Assembly (NCBI RefSeq): GCF_023277745.1
Contig: NZ_CP086322.1
Coordinates: forward strand, 3,534,001 to 3,598,000
From: Streptomyces halobius
GTDB taxonomy: Bacteria > Actinomycetota > Actinomycetes > Streptomycetales > Streptomycetaceae
Direction of reading: 5' to 3'
Length of the DNA stretch: 64,000 nucleotides
A program made the translations under genes and the position numbers. Position 1 is the first letter of the stretch, and each line of letters starts with the position of its first letter. Of this stretch, positions 34,317 to 43,333 are shown in pieces. The notes beneath the pieces are model-generated. The model ran no database searches and was not told the DNA's origin. It saw nothing but the letters and a program-made list of their open reading frames with translations.

Positions 34317-35147
34317 TCAGAACAGGGTGCCGACCTCCGGCTCCGCCAGTTCCTCCAGCAGTTCGGGCCCGTTGTTGCGGACGTTGCTGACGGCCGTCGG
34401 GACGGGATAGGCCCGCATCAGCCCGGCCGGCGGCGGGGCCAGCAGCTCGCGCAGGGCGTCCGGGGCGGTGTGGGACGGGTCGAGCCAGGCGTCCCAGCGG
34501 TCCGGCGGCAGCACCAGCGGCATCCGGGGGTGGATGTCGGAGAGGGACTGCGGCCCCTCGCCCCCGGTGGCGCCGGCCAGCGGTGCGGTCTCCGCCTCCG
34601 TCGTCACCACGGTGCAGGTCACCCACCACGCCAGCGGGTGGTCACCGGGCAGCGTCCGGTCCCGCCAGAACTCGTACAGCCCGGCCATCGCCATCACGGA
34701 CCCGTCGGCGGGCGTCACGAAATACGGCTGCTTACGGGGCCGCTTCTTACGGCCCTGCTCCTCCAGCTGCCGCTCCCCGGCCCCGGTGACCCACTCGAAA
34801 TAGCCGTCCCCAGGGAGCAGACACCGGCGGGCCGTGAACGCCTGCCGGAAGGACGGCTTCTCGTGCACCGTCTCGGCCCGGGCGTTGATCATCTTCGCGG
34901 CGGCGTCGGGTGATTTCGACCACGACGGGACCAGGCCCCACTTCAGCGTCCGCAGCTGGCGCACCGGGCCGGGCGGGAAATCGGCGGCCGCCGCGCCCTT
35001 GAGGGGACGTTCGAGCACCGCGTGCACGTTGTCCGTGGGAGCCACGTTCCAGCTGGGTGCCAGGGTCTCCTTCGGCTCCCACTGCTGGACGTCGAAGATC
35101 CCCACCAGGTCCTCGGGCCGACGACTCGCTGCATACCTACCGCACAT
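34317..35147 (-). CDS. SOS response-associated peptidase (SRAP; YedK/HMCES-like)
   Basis: A 276-residue SRAP protein. After removal of Met1 the catalytic Cys2 (MCGRY) forms a stable thiazolidine crosslink with abasic sites in single-stranded DNA, protecting them during replication. The other conserved parts are present: PSWNVAPTDNVHAV, WGLVPSWSKSPDAAAKMINARAET (the Asn), the YFEWV Glu and the HPRMPLVLP His. ATG 35147 is certain because Cys must be residue 2, although the open frame extends eight codons further. It is somewhat longer than E. coli YedK owing to a basic loop near residue 120. Confidence 0.94.
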   Translation of the reverse strand: MCGRYAASRRPEDLVGIFDVQQWEPKETLAPSWNVAPTDNVHAVLERPLKGAAAADFPPGPVRQLRTLKWGLVPSWSKSPDAAAKMINARAETVHEKPSFRQAFTARRCLLPGDGYFEWVTGAGERQLEEQGRKKRPRKQPYFVTPADGSVMAMAGLYEFWRDRTLPGDHPLAWWVTCTVVTTEAETAPLAGATGGEGPQSLSDIHPRMPLVLPPDRWDAWLDPSHTAPDALRELLAPPPAGLMRAYPVPTAVSNVRNNGPELLEELAEPEVGTLF

Positions 35148-35191
35148 GCATGCCACACTGCCATGCCACACGAAGGGGAGACGCGGAGACT

Positions 35192-35956
35192 ATGGACACC
35201 GACCACATCGCCGACGTATGGAGCCGGGTCTTCGGGACCCAGCCCGATCCGTCGTTCTGGCTGGTGATCGCCACCGGGGTGCTCGCACTGGGCACCGTCG
35301 TCCCGCGCACCGCGTGGCGGCTGTCGCGGAACGCCGTCACCATCGCGCACGAGGGCGGCCACGGGCTGGTCGCGCTGGTCACCGGCCGCCGCCTGGAGGG
35401 CATACGGCTGCACTCGGACACGTCGGGGCTGACCGTCTCCCGGGGCAAACCGACCGGGCCCGGCATGGTGCTGACCGCCGCGGCCGGCTACACGGCGCCG
35501 TCCCTGCTGGGCCTCGCGGGCGCCGCGCTGCTGGCCTCGGGGCACATCACAGCCCTGCTCTGGGGCGCCACCGCGCTGCTCCTCGCGATGCTGGTCATGA
35601 TCCGCAATGCCTACGGGGTGCTCACCGTCGTCCTGTCCGGTGCCGTCTTCTTCCTCGTCTCCTGGCTGACGACACCGGAGGTGCAGGCCGCGTTCGCGTA
35701 TGCGGTGGTGTGGTTCCTGCTGCTGGGCGGCGTCCGGCCGCCGTTCGAGCTGGTGGGGAAGCGGCGAAGGGCTCGCGCCGCATCAGCGGCTCCTTCAGGG
35801 GTGGTGGCCTGGCGACGGGCGGGGACGGCCGGGGACTCCGACCCGGACCAGCTGGCCCGCCTCACCAACGTCCCGGCGGCCATCTGGCTCGGCCTGTTCC
35901 ACGTGGTGACGCTGTGCTCGCTGATCGGCGGCGGGCAGTGGCTGCTCGGCCTCTGA
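35192..35956 (+). CDS. M50B-family membrane metallopeptidase-like protein
   Basis: A 254-residue membrane protein of the peptidase_M50B (DUF) type. HEGGH at residues 53-57 is the zinc motif HExxH extended by one family-typical residue. Helices run through about 22-42, 85-130, 145-185 and 225-254. SGLTVSRGKPTGPGMVLTAAAGYTAPS is the second conserved block of the family. Members are predicted intramembrane zinc proteases of unknown substrate. ATG 35192 has GGAGA upstream. It is divergent from the SRAP gene by 44 bp. Confidence 0.82.
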   Translation: MDTDHIADVWSRVFGTQPDPSFWLVIATGVLALGTVVPRTAWRLSRNAVTIAHEGGHGLVALVTGRRLEGIRLHSDTSGLTVSRGKPTGPGMVLTAAAGYTAPSLLGLAGAALLASGHITALLWGATALLLAMLVMIRNAYGVLTVVLSGAVFFLVSWLTTPEVQAAFAYAVVWFLLLGGVRPPFELVGKRRRARAASAAPSGVVAWRRAGTAGDSDPDQLARLTNVPAAIWLGLFHVVTLCSLIGGGQWLLGL

Positions 35957-36105
35957 CACCCGGTCCCGTCGTACCCGGCTGCCGCGGCGTAGCGCTTCCC
36001 TCGACACGCGGGCGCACTACCAGTGTCATGTTTCGTCCACGTTGCTTGACCTTGCGCCGCTTTTGATCAAGATCGGCACCCTTGCCCAGCCATTAAAGTA
36101 AGGGC

Positions 36106-37470
36106 ATGACCGAGAGCCCCGCACTTCCCGCCCTGTGGCCCGCCCCCCTCGCCCCCGGGGCGGTCGATGCGACCGTCACCGTGCCCGGCTCGAAATCGGT
36201 CACCAACCGTGGACTGGTCCTGGCCGCCCTCTCCTCCGAGCCCGGCTGGCTGCGCCGCCCGCTGCGCTCCCGCGACACGCTCCTGATGGCCGAGGCGCTG
36301 CGCACCATGGGCGTCGGCATCGAGGAGACCGCCTCCTCCAGCTCCGCGGGTGCCGTGGGGCAGGCCGGCGGCGGTGAAGCCTGGCGGGTGATCCCCGCCG
36401 GACTGCACGGCCCGGCCACCGTCGACGTCGGCAACGCCGGCACGGTCATGCGCTTCCTCCCCCCGGTCGCGGCCCTCGCCGCCGGCCCGATCCGCTTCGA
36501 CGGCGACCCGCGCTCCTACGAGCGCCCGCTCGACGGCGTCATCGAGGCGCTGCGCGCGCTCGGCGCCCGGATCGACGACGACGGCCGCGGCTCCCTGCCG
36601 ATGACGGTGCACGGCGGCGGCGCCCTGGACGGCGGCCCGGTCGAGATCGACGCCTCCTCGTCCTCCCAGTTCGTCAGCGCCCTGCTGCTGTCCGCGCCCC
36701 GCTTCAACCAGGGCGTGGAGGTACGGCACGTCGGCGCGGCGCTGCCGTCGATGCCCCACATCCGGATGACCGTCGACATGCTGCGCAGCGTCGGCGCCCA
36801 GGTGGACACGCCCGAGGCCGGCGGCGAGCCGAACGTCTGGCGGGTCACCCCGGGCGCCCTGCTGGGCCGCGATCTGATCGTCGAGCCCGATCTGTCCAAC
36901 GCCCAGCCGTTCCTGGCCGCGGCGCTGGTCACCGGCGGCCGGGTCACCATCCCGGACTGGCCCGAGCACACCACCCAGCCCGGTGACGCGCTGCGCGAGA
37001 TCTTCACCACCATGGGCGGTTCCTGCGAGCTCACCGACCAGGGCCTGACGTTCACCGGCAGCGGCCGTATCCACGGCATCGACGTCGACCTGGGCGAGGT
37101 CGGCGAGCTGACCCCGGGCATCGCCGCCGCCGCCGCCCTCGCCGACTCCCCGTCCACGCTCCGCGGCGTCGCCCACCTGCGGCTGCACGAGACCGACCGG
37201 CTGGCCGCGCTCACCAAGGAGCTCAACGAACTCGGCGGCGACGTCACCGAGACCGCGGACGGTCTGCACATCCGGCCGCGCGCGCTGCACGGCGGTGTCT
37301 TCCACACCTACGACGACCACCGGCTGGCCACCGCCGCGGCGGTCATCGGCCTCGCCGTGCCGGGCGTGGAGGTGGAGAACGTCGCCACCACGGGCAAGAC
37401 GCTGCCCGACTTCCCCGCGATGTGGACGCGGATGCTCGACCCGGCGGCCGCACCCGCCCGGAGAGCGTGA
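36106..37470 (+). CDS. aroA: 3-phosphoshikimate 1-carboxyvinyltransferase (EPSP synthase)
   Basis: A 454-residue EPSP synthase, the sixth shikimate-pathway enzyme, joining PEP to shikimate-3-phosphate. The two-domain inverse-alpha-beta fold is recognisable from [16 protein letters not shown] (about residues 26-41), [19 protein letters not shown] (the NAGT loop, about 106), [15 protein letters not shown] and the C-terminal [21 protein letters not shown]. The insert [17 protein letters not shown] near residue 70-85 is low complexity. The NAGT motif reads N-A-G-T-V-M-R, as in the actinobacterial class. rsgA follows after 13 bp. Confidence 0.95.
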   Translation: MTESPALPALWPAPLAPGAVDATVTVPGSKSVTNRGLVLAALSSEPGWLRRPLRSRDTLLMAEALRTMGVGIEETASSSSAGAVGQAGGGEAWRVIPAGLHGPATVDVGNAGTVMRFLPPVAALAAGPIRFDGDPRSYERPLDGVIEALRALGARIDDDGRGSLPMTVHGGGALDGGPVEIDASSSSQFVSALLLSAPRFNQGVEVRHVGAALPSMPHIRMTVDMLRSVGAQVDTPEAGGEPNVWRVTPGALLGRDLIVEPDLSNAQPFLAAALVTGGRVTIPDWPEHTTQPGDALREIFTTMGGSCELTDQGLTFTGSGRIHGIDVDLGEVGELTPGIAAAAALADSPSTLRGVAHLRLHETDRLAALTKELNELGGDVTETADGLHIRPRALHGGVFHTYDDHRLATAAAVIGLAVPGVEVENVATTGKTLPDFPAMWTRMLDPAAAPARRA

Positions 37471-37483
37471 GGGGTACGCCTCC

Positions 37484-38491
37484 ATGCGCCGCTACGGCAA
37501 GAACCCCGACGAGGACGACATCCGTGTCCGCCCCAACCCCAAGGGCAACCGCCCCCGCACCCACATCCGCCCCAAGCACGAGGGGGCCGGCGCGGGCCTG
37601 GTCCTGACCGTCGACCGCGGCCGCCTGACCTGCCTGGTCGAGGGCCGCACGATCACCGCGATGAAGGCCCGCGAACTGGGCCGCAAGAGCGCGGTGGTGG
37701 GCGACCGGGTCGCCGTCGTCGGCGATCTGTCCGGCGCCAAGGACACCCTCGCCCGGATAGTCCGGGTCGAGCCGCGCACCTCGACGCTGCGCCGCACGGC
37801 CGACGACGACGACCCGTACGAGCGGGTCGTGGTCGCCAACGCCGACCAGCTCGCGATCGTCACCGCCCTCGCCGACCCCGAGCCGCGCCCACGGCTGATC
37901 GACCGCTGTCTGGTCGCCGCGTACGACGCCGGCCTGGACCCGCTGCTCGTCCTGACGAAGTCCGACCTGGCACCCGCGGACGCTTTGTTGGAGTCCTACG
38001 GCACGCTGGGCGTCCCGTATGTCGTCACCAACCGCGACGAGCTGGTCGACGGCAGTGCCGCGGAACATGTCAGGGAACACCTGACGGGCCGCATGACGGC
38101 CTTCGTCGGGCACTCCGGCGTGGGCAAGACGACCCTGGTCAACGCCCTGGTCCCGGATCGCCGCCGGGCCACCGGGCACGTCAACGCGGTCACCGGCCGC
38201 GGCCGCCACACCACGACCTCGGCCCTGGCCCTCCCCCTCCCCCAGGACTCGGGCTGGGTCATCGACACCCCGGGCGTCCGGTCCTTCGGGCTGCACCACG
38301 TCGACCCGTCGCGCGTGATCCACGCCTTCCCCGATCTGGAACCGGGCACCGCCGGCTGCCCGCGCGCCTGCAGCCACGACGAACCGGACTGCGGCCTGGA
38401 CGCCTGGGTGGCCGACGGGCACGCCGACCCGGCCCGTCTCTATTCACTGCGCCGCCTGCTGGCCACCCGGGAGCGACGCGAGGGCGACTGA
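37484..38491 (+). CDS. rsgA: Ribosome small-subunit-dependent GTPase RsgA
   Basis: A 335-residue circularly permuted GTPase that tests late 30S subunit maturation. An OB-fold N-terminal domain (about 35-115) precedes the G domain, whose motifs come in the permuted order: LTKSD (G4), then GHSGVGKTTLVNAL (G1/P-loop, about 208-221), RGRHTTTSA (G2) and DTPGVRSFGL (G3). The C-terminal zinc finger is CPRACSHDEPDCGL. The start ATG 37484 has GAGGGG upstream and is 13 bp after aroA, so the two genes are co-transcribed, an arrangement conserved in actinobacteria. Confidence 0.95.
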   Translation: MRRYGKNPDEDDIRVRPNPKGNRPRTHIRPKHEGAGAGLVLTVDRGRLTCLVEGRTITAMKARELGRKSAVVGDRVAVVGDLSGAKDTLARIVRVEPRTSTLRRTADDDDPYERVVVANADQLAIVTALADPEPRPRLIDRCLVAAYDAGLDPLLVLTKSDLAPADALLESYGTLGVPYVVTNRDELVDGSAAEHVREHLTGRMTAFVGHSGVGKTTLVNALVPDRRRATGHVNAVTGRGRHTTTSALALPLPQDSGWVIDTPGVRSFGLHHVDPSRVIHAFPDLEPGTAGCPRACSHDEPDCGLDAWVADGHADPARLYSLRRLLATRERREGD

Positions 38492-38607
38492 TCGCGGCAA
38501 ATTCGCTGCCGTCCGTCCGGGGGAACTGCATAATCACATCAAGGCCGGCGCCGTGGTCACCCTGACCGGTTTCGCCGGAACGGGGACACGGGCGGAGGCA
38601 GAACGAA

Positions 38608-38937
38608 ATGGCGATGGCATGGCTGCTGGTCGTCGTGGCCGGGCTCCTGGAGACCGGCTTCGCGGTCAGCCTCAAGCTCTCGCACGGCTTCACCCGGCTC
38701 TTCCCCACCATCGCCTTCGCCGCCTTCGCCCTGGGCAGTTTCGGCCTGCTGACGCTGGCACTGCGCCGGCTCGACGTCGGCCCGGCGTACGCGGTCTGGA
38801 CCGGCCTCGGCGCGGCCGGCACGGCGATCTACGGCATGGTCTTCCTGGGCGACGTGGTCTCCACCCTGAAGCTGGTCTCCATCACCCTGGTCATCGTCGG
38901 CGTCATCGGTCTACAGCTGTCGGGCTCGGGGCACTGA
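38608..38937 (+). CDS. Small multidrug resistance (SMR) family exporter
   Basis: A 109-residue protein with four membrane helices, the SMR family size. The membrane-embedded glutamate needed for proton coupling is at residue 15 in AGLLETGFAVSLK. GPAYAVWTGLGAAGTAIYG is the third-helix signature. The GFAVSLK and GPAYAVWTG forms are closer to SugE/Gdx-type guanidinium exporters than to EmrE, but paralogue pairs are common and specificity is uncertain. I checked the 116-bp leader for a guanidine riboswitch and found none I could support. Confidence 0.88.
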   Translation: MAMAWLLVVVAGLLETGFAVSLKLSHGFTRLFPTIAFAAFALGSFGLLTLALRRLDVGPAYAVWTGLGAAGTAIYGMVFLGDVVSTLKLVSITLVIVGVIGLQLSGSGH

Positions 38938-38950
38938 GAGAGGTTCTCGG

Positions 38951-38979
38951 GCCGCCCCTGACAGGGGCTGGAGGGCGGC
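38951..38979 (+). terminator. Hairpin after the SMR gene
   Basis: GCCGCCC / GGGCGGC outer stem with an inner CCCCT-gac-AGGGG hairpin, 14 bp after the stop. A pyrimidine-rich tract (39018-39110) without a gene follows. Confidence 0.6.
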
Positions 38980-39113
38980 TCCTGAAGAGCGCTTCCTCCG
39001 GAGGGCGGCAGCTCTCTCCGTCTCGTCCCCGTCTTTCTCCGACTTGTCGCCGGCTCTCCTCTGCCCTTCTCCGTCTTGCCTCCGCCCCTCGCCGTGTTCC
39101 TCTCCCCCGCCAC

Positions 39114-39175
39114 GGGAATACCCCCCGCCCCGCCGCGTTGTGGCCTGCAAGGGGCGCGCGCAACCCTTAAGGGGC
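39114..39175. repeat. Dispersed ~60-bp element, copy 2 (3' of a TetR gene)
   Basis: GGGAATACC, GCCGCGTTGTGGCCTGC, AAGGGGCGC and CCCTTAAGGG occur in the same order and spacing as at 7521-7585, with about six differences and one indel. It lies 16 bp beyond the stop of the TetR gene at 39191, exactly as copy 1 lies beyond the other TetR gene. Confidence 0.8.
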
Positions 39176-39190
39176 ACCCCTAAGGGCCCG

Positions 39191-39967
39191 TCAACCACCC
39201 GCCCCCGCCCGCCTCGTGACGCCGTAACGGCCCCTCCACCCCCACCCCCGCCCGCTCCCCAGCCGCGCGAACGCACCCCGTACGAGCCGGGACACCACCT
39301 CCGTCTCGGCCTCGCACCTCGGCTCGGCGGACGCCGGTATGTGCCCCGGTGCGGGCGCCGTCTCCGGAGCGGCCGGGGCGACCACACACGACAGGGTCAG
39401 CCGCGCCGCGGTCTCGCAGGCGGCGCCGAGGGCGGGCAGCTCCTCCTCGGGCCAGTCCGGCTCCAGCGCCGCCACCGCCCGGTCGCAGAACTGGCCGACC
39501 AGCTCGGCGGGCCCCGGCAGCGGCCCCTCGCCGGGCGACGCGGCACGCTGCCCGGGGACGCCCGGACGCGCGGCCCGTATGGGGACCGATTCCGCCGACA
39601 CCTCGGGCAGCGCCGGCAGCCGGTCGTTCCAGCAGCCGGTCAGCGCGGCCCGGACCAGCGGGTTGGTGCGCGCCGTACGCAGTGTCCAGGCGGCCGCGGC
39701 CACCACCCGGCCCGCCGCGTCGTCGTGCGGCCCGGCGGCCACGGTGCCCTCCTGGGTCAGGACCCGGTCGACACCCGCCAGGTAGTTGTCGGTCTCCCGG
39801 CGTACGAGGGCGCGGGCCAGCCCCTCCTTGCTGCCGAACTCGTTGTAGAGGGTCTGCCGGGAGACCCCGGCCGCCGACGCGACATCGACCATTCTGACGG
39901 CCGGCCACGCCCGGGTCGTCAGCGCCGACATAGCGGCATCCAGCAGGGACTCACGCGCTGCTGACAT
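39191..39967 (-). CDS. TetR family regulator
   Basis: A 258-residue TetR-type regulator. The HTH covers about residues 5-50 (ARESLLDAAMSALTTRAWPAVRMVDVASAAGVSRQTLYNEFGSKEGLARAL). The C-terminal domain is all-helical with long Ala/Pro-rich loops and a Gly/Trp/Arg-rich end, larger than the family average. ATG 39967 (MSAARES) is the better start; the upstream in-frame ATG adds only Arg/Gly residues. It is divergent from hisN by 188 bp. No adjacent transporter or enzyme suggests a ligand. Confidence 0.9.
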   Translation of the reverse strand: MSAARESLLDAAMSALTTRAWPAVRMVDVASAAGVSRQTLYNEFGSKEGLARALVRRETDNYLAGVDRVLTQEGTVAAGPHDDAAGRVVAAAAWTLRTARTNPLVRAALTGCWNDRLPALPEVSAESVPIRAARPGVPGQRAASPGEGPLPGPAELVGQFCDRAVAALEPDWPEEELPALGAACETAARLTLSCVVAPAAPETAPAPGHIPASAEPRCEAETEVVSRLVRGAFARLGSGRGWGWRGRYGVTRRAGAGG

Positions 39968-40155
39968 CCGTCGCCTCCCGGGCCGGCCGGCGCCCATATG
40001 GCCGGAGTGCGCACAGAATTGATGTGGCGCCAGACACTGTCAAGAGGCACTGCGCTGCGGGCCGCGAAGCGGCCACTCGCCGGCCGGCGGGTGTCACACG
40101 TCCGGCCGGGCATGCCCAGGTGGCTCCCGCGTATACCAGTAGATACTGTTCGCAC

Positions 40156-40959
40156 ATGCCCGACTATCACGATGATCTCCGCCTCGGCCATGTCCTCGCG
40201 GACGCCGCGGACGCCGCGACCATGGACCGGTTCAAGGCGCTCGACCTCAAGGTCGAGACCAAACCGGACATGACACCGGTCAGCGAGGCGGACAAGGCCG
40301 CGGAGGAACTGATCCGTGGCCATCTGCAGCGCGCCCGGCCACGGGACGCGGTGCTCGGCGAGGAGTTCGGCAGCGAGGGGGCCGGGCCACGCCGCTGGAT
40401 CATCGACCCGATCGACGGCACGAAGAACTATGTCCGCGGAGTGCCGGTCTGGGCGACGCTGATCGCCCTGATGGAGCGCGGCGAGGGCGGCGACCGCCCG
40501 GTGGTCGGCATCGTCTCCGCACCCGCGCTCAACCGCCGCTGGTGGGCCGCCGAGGGCCTGGGGGCCTTCACCGGACGCAGCCTGACCTCCGCGACCCGTC
40601 TGCATGTCTCGAAGATCGGCCGCGTCCAGGACGCGTCGTTCGCATACTCCTCGCTGACCGGCTGGGAGGAGCGCGGCAAGCTGCCCGGTTTCCTCGATCT
40701 GACCCGGGACTGCTGGCGTACCCGGGCCTATGGCGACTTCTGGCCGTACATGATGGTCGCCGAGGGGTCGGTGGACATCTGCGCGGAGCCGGAGCTCTCG
40801 CTGTGGGACATGGCGGCCTGCGCGGTCGTCGTCCAGGAGGCCGGCGGACAGTTCTCCGGGCTGGACGGTAAGCCGGGCCCGCACAGCGGCAACGCCGCGG
40901 CGTCCAACGGTCTGCTGCACGAGGATCTGCTGAGTTACGTGGGCGACGACCGGCGCTGA
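40156..40959 (+). CDS. hisN: Histidinol-phosphatase (inositol-monophosphatase type)
   Basis: A 267-residue Mg-dependent phosphatase of the IMPase superfamily, the HisN type that performs the penultimate step of histidine synthesis in actinobacteria. Motifs are KPDMTPVSEADKAAEE (about residue 37), VLGEEFG (Glu ligand), WIIDPIDGTKNYVRGVPVW (about 83-101) and LSLWDMAACAVVVQEAGG (about 217-234). ATG 40156 begins MPDYHDDL as in orthologues; the long upstream frame is not conserved. A short dyad GTATACCAGTAGATAC lies just upstream. Confidence 0.9.
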   Translation: MPDYHDDLRLGHVLADAADAATMDRFKALDLKVETKPDMTPVSEADKAAEELIRGHLQRARPRDAVLGEEFGSEGAGPRRWIIDPIDGTKNYVRGVPVWATLIALMERGEGGDRPVVGIVSAPALNRRWWAAEGLGAFTGRSLTSATRLHVSKIGRVQDASFAYSSLTGWEERGKLPGFLDLTRDCWRTRAYGDFWPYMMVAEGSVDICAEPELSLWDMAACAVVVQEAGGQFSGLDGKPGPHSGNAAASNGLLHEDLLSYVGDDRR

Positions 40960-41071
40960 CCTGCGAGGGACGGCCGCGGACCGGCTGAGGGACGGCCGTC
41001 TCCCCCAACGCTCCGGCGCCTGCCCCTTGTTTGCACCGGCGGAGGCATGTGAACATGAGAATCCGCCAGTT

Positions 41072-41103
41072 TGTGAACTTGTGAATTCCTTCGCAAGTTC
41101 ACA
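41072..41103 (+). promoter_or_regulatory. 10-bp inverted repeat before the CBS gene
   Basis: TGTGAACTTG (41072-41081) and CAAGTTCACA (41094-41103) with a 12-nt spacer; another TGTGAAC lies at 41048. The repeat ends 25 bp before the start codon and just ahead of AGGAGG, so it may be an operator or a structure in the leader. Confidence 0.65.
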
Positions 41104-41128
41104 TTCCTCAAGGAGGTGGCTCCACTCC

Positions 41129-41536
41129 ATGCCCATGTACGTCCGAGACGCCATGAGCACGGTGGTCCTCACCATCGGGCCCGCTCACACCCTCCGCCAA
41201 GCGGCCCGGCTGATGTCGGCACGCCGGGTCGGCGCGGCCGTTGTCCTCGACGGGGACACCAGCGGCATCGGCATCCTCACCGAACGCGACATCCTCAACT
41301 CCCTCGGCGCGGGCGAGAACCCCGACCGGGAGATCGCACAGGCCCACACCACCTCGGACGTGGTCTTCGCCGCTCCGGACTGGACCCTGGACGAGGCCGC
41401 GGAAACCATGGTGCACGGCGGTTTCCGCCATCTGATAGTGCTGGACGACCGCGAACCGCTGGGCATCGTCTCGGTCCGCGACATACTCCACTGCTGGTCG
41501 CGGGCCACCGCACGGACCGACGCCGTACCGGCCTGA
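41129..41536 (+). CDS. CBS-domain pair protein
   Basis: A 135-residue protein made of two CBS motifs forming one Bateman module: YVRDAMSTVVLTIGPAHTLRQAARLMSARRVGAAVVLDGDTSGIGILTERDIL (about 4-56) and DVVFAAPDWTLDEAAETMVHGGFRHLIVLDDREPLGIVSVRDIL (about 74-118). Such modules bind AMP, ATP, SAM or other adenosyl ligands and signal energy or redox state. There is no catalytic or DNA-binding domain. It starts at ATG 41129 with a strong AGGAGG 13 bp upstream, and is preceded by a striking inverted repeat. Confidence 0.92.
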   Translation: MPMYVRDAMSTVVLTIGPAHTLRQAARLMSARRVGAAVVLDGDTSGIGILTERDILNSLGAGENPDREIAQAHTTSDVVFAAPDWTLDEAAETMVHGGFRHLIVLDDREPLGIVSVRDILHCWSRATARTDAVPA

Positions 41537-41556
41537 GACGGACACCGACCACCTGC

Positions 41557-41595
41557 CCGAAGAGGCCGGAGCCCACTGGCATCCGGCCTCTTCGG
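41557..41595. terminator. Terminator after the CBS gene
   Basis: A perfect 14-bp stem CCGAAGAGGCCGGA / TCCGGCCTCTTCGG with an 11-nt loop, between the CBS gene and the convergent catalase gene. Confidence 0.88.
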
Positions 41596-41712
41596 TATGT
41601 ACGGCAAGCGACAATTGAGCAACCCCTACGGCGAGCAACCACGACCGCGAGAGCGATGGGGGCCGCCCCGCGCCTTGAGCGTGGGGCGGTTCAGCCGCAC
41701 AGGGCTCCTCTC

Positions 41713-43176
41713 TCAGCCGCGCAGGGCCTGGACCGCGGCTTCGAGCCGCTTGCCGTAGTCCGCGTCCGCCTTGCGGAAGTTCTCTATCGCGCGCTGCGCT
41801 ATGTCGTCGCGGGAGACCTGGGCGATAAAGCCCGCCAGGTTGTTGATCAGGCGTTCCTTCTCGTCGTCGGACATCAGGCGGTAGAGGTTGCCGGCCTGCA
41901 CGAAGTCGTCGTCCTCGGCGTGCGAGGGGGCGGTGTGCCCTCCGGTCGGGCCGGTGACCGGGACGGGCTGCCACAGCGGGCGGGCGGTCTCGACGGGGCC
42001 GCCGAAGCTGTTCGGCTCGTAGTTCTTCGCGCCCTTGTGACGGCCGTCGTACATGACGCCGTCACGGCCGTGGGTGCGCGCCTCGGTGGCGTGCGGGCGG
42101 TTGACCGGCAGGTGGTCGGCGTTGATGCCGACGCGGTAGCGGTGCGCGTCGCCGTACGCGAAGAGACGGCCCTGGAGCATCTTGTCGGGGGACGGGCCGA
42201 TGCCCGGCACGAAGTGGTGCGGGGAGAAGACCGACTGCTCGACCTCGGCGAAGATGTTCTCCGGGTTGCGGTTGAGCTCCAGCCTGCCGATCTCGATCGG
42301 CGGGTAGTCCTCATGCGGCCAGACCTTGGTCAGGTCGAACGGGTTGAAGCGGTAGTCGGCCGCCTCGTCCACCGGCATGATCTGCACCTGGACCGTCCAG
42401 CTCGGGAAGTCCCCGCGCTCGATCGATTCGCGCAGGTCGCGCTGGTGGGAGTCGGGGTCCTCACCGGCGAGCCGGTCGGCCTCGGCCTGGGTGAGGCTCT
42501 TGATGCCCTGGTCGGTCTTGAAGTGGTACTTGACCCAGAAGACCTCGCCCGCGGCGTTGTTCCACTGGAAGGTGTGCGAGCCGTAGCCGTTCATGTGGCG
42601 GTACGAGGCGGGGATGCCGCGGTCGCCGAACAGCCAGGTCACCTGGTGGGTGGACTCGGGCGAGAGGCCCCAGAAGTCCCAGACGTTGTCGGCCTCTTGG
42701 GAGCCGGTGTACGGGTCGCGCTTCTGGGTGTGGATGAAGTCGGGGAACTTGATCGCGTCCTTGATGAAGAAGACGGGGGTGTTGTTCCCGACGAGGTCGT
42801 AATTCCCCTCCTCCGTATAGAACTTCAGCGCGAAGCCGCGCGGGTCACGCACCGCGTCGGCCGAGCCGAGGTTGCCCGCGACGGTCGAGAAGCGGAGGAA
42901 CGTCTCGGTCTGCTTGCCGATCTCCGAGAGGAACTTCGCGCGGGTGTACTTGGTCACATCCGCGGTGACCGTGAACGTGCCGTACGCGCCGGCGCCGCGG
43001 GCGTGCACGATGCGCTCCGGGATGCGCTCGCGGTTGAAGTGCGCGAGCTTCTCGATGAGCAGCTGGTCCTGGATCAGCCCGGGACCGCCGATGCCGGCCG
43101 ACTCGCTGTTCTGGTTGTCCGCGACCGGTGCTCCGGCCTCCGTGGTCAGCGGTCCGGTGGTGCTCTCTACCGACAC
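41713..43176 (-). CDS. katA: Monofunctional heme catalase
   Basis: A 487-residue small-subunit (clade 3) catalase, breaking hydrogen peroxide to water and oxygen. The distal His is in [12 protein letters not shown] (H58) and the distal Asn in [21 protein letters not shown]. The NADPH/heme region shows WKTYF-equivalent [11 protein letters not shown], and the proximal Tyr signature is [16 protein letters not shown] (about residue 330). Length and order match the family fully. A perfect 7-1-7 palindrome lies 56 bp upstream, shared with the divergent fur-type gene catR, as expected for a peroxide-inducible catalase. Confidence 0.96.
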   Translation of the reverse strand: MSVESTTGPLTTEAGAPVADNQNSESAGIGGPGLIQDQLLIEKLAHFNRERIPERIVHARGAGAYGTFTVTADVTKYTRAKFLSEIGKQTETFLRFSTVAGNLGSADAVRDPRGFALKFYTEEGNYDLVGNNTPVFFIKDAIKFPDFIHTQKRDPYTGSQEADNVWDFWGLSPESTHQVTWLFGDRGIPASYRHMNGYGSHTFQWNNAAGEVFWVKYHFKTDQGIKSLTQAEADRLAGEDPDSHQRDLRESIERGDFPSWTVQVQIMPVDEAADYRFNPFDLTKVWPHEDYPPIEIGRLELNRNPENIFAEVEQSVFSPHHFVPGIGPSPDKMLQGRLFAYGDAHRYRVGINADHLPVNRPHATEARTHGRDGVMYDGRHKGAKNYEPNSFGGPVETARPLWQPVPVTGPTGGHTAPSHAEDDDFVQAGNLYRLMSDDEKERLINNLAGFIAQVSRDDIAQRAIENFRKADADYGKRLEAAVQALRG

Positions 43177-43232
43177 GTGCGCCTCCTGAAGTCTTTTCCC
43201 TGCCCTGGCTCAACGCCGAACACGATCCTACA

Positions 43233-43247
43233 TTAGACATTGTCTAA
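43233..43247. promoter_or_regulatory. CatR/PerR-type operator between katA and catR
   Basis: TTAGACA-T-TGTCTAA is a perfect 7-1-7 inverted repeat in the 157-bp spacer, 56 bp from katA and 86 bp from catR. The form is close to the PerR/Fur 7-1-7 box (TTATAAT-type half sites), and it is AT-rich against its surroundings. Confidence 0.85.
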
Positions 43248-43333
43248 GTCAAGAAGGGTCCGAAACTCATACCCGATCCGGCAGTGGACCGGTCACTGCT
43301 ACCCTGGTGGCATCTGACTGATAGGTGAATGGC

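Noticed and set aside
38492..38607. Guanidine riboswitch upstream of the SMR exporter gene
   Set aside because: I looked for the class III pseudoknot, paired ACGR hairpins and the class I core; partial GGACA and CCGG matches could not be fitted to the required paired arms.
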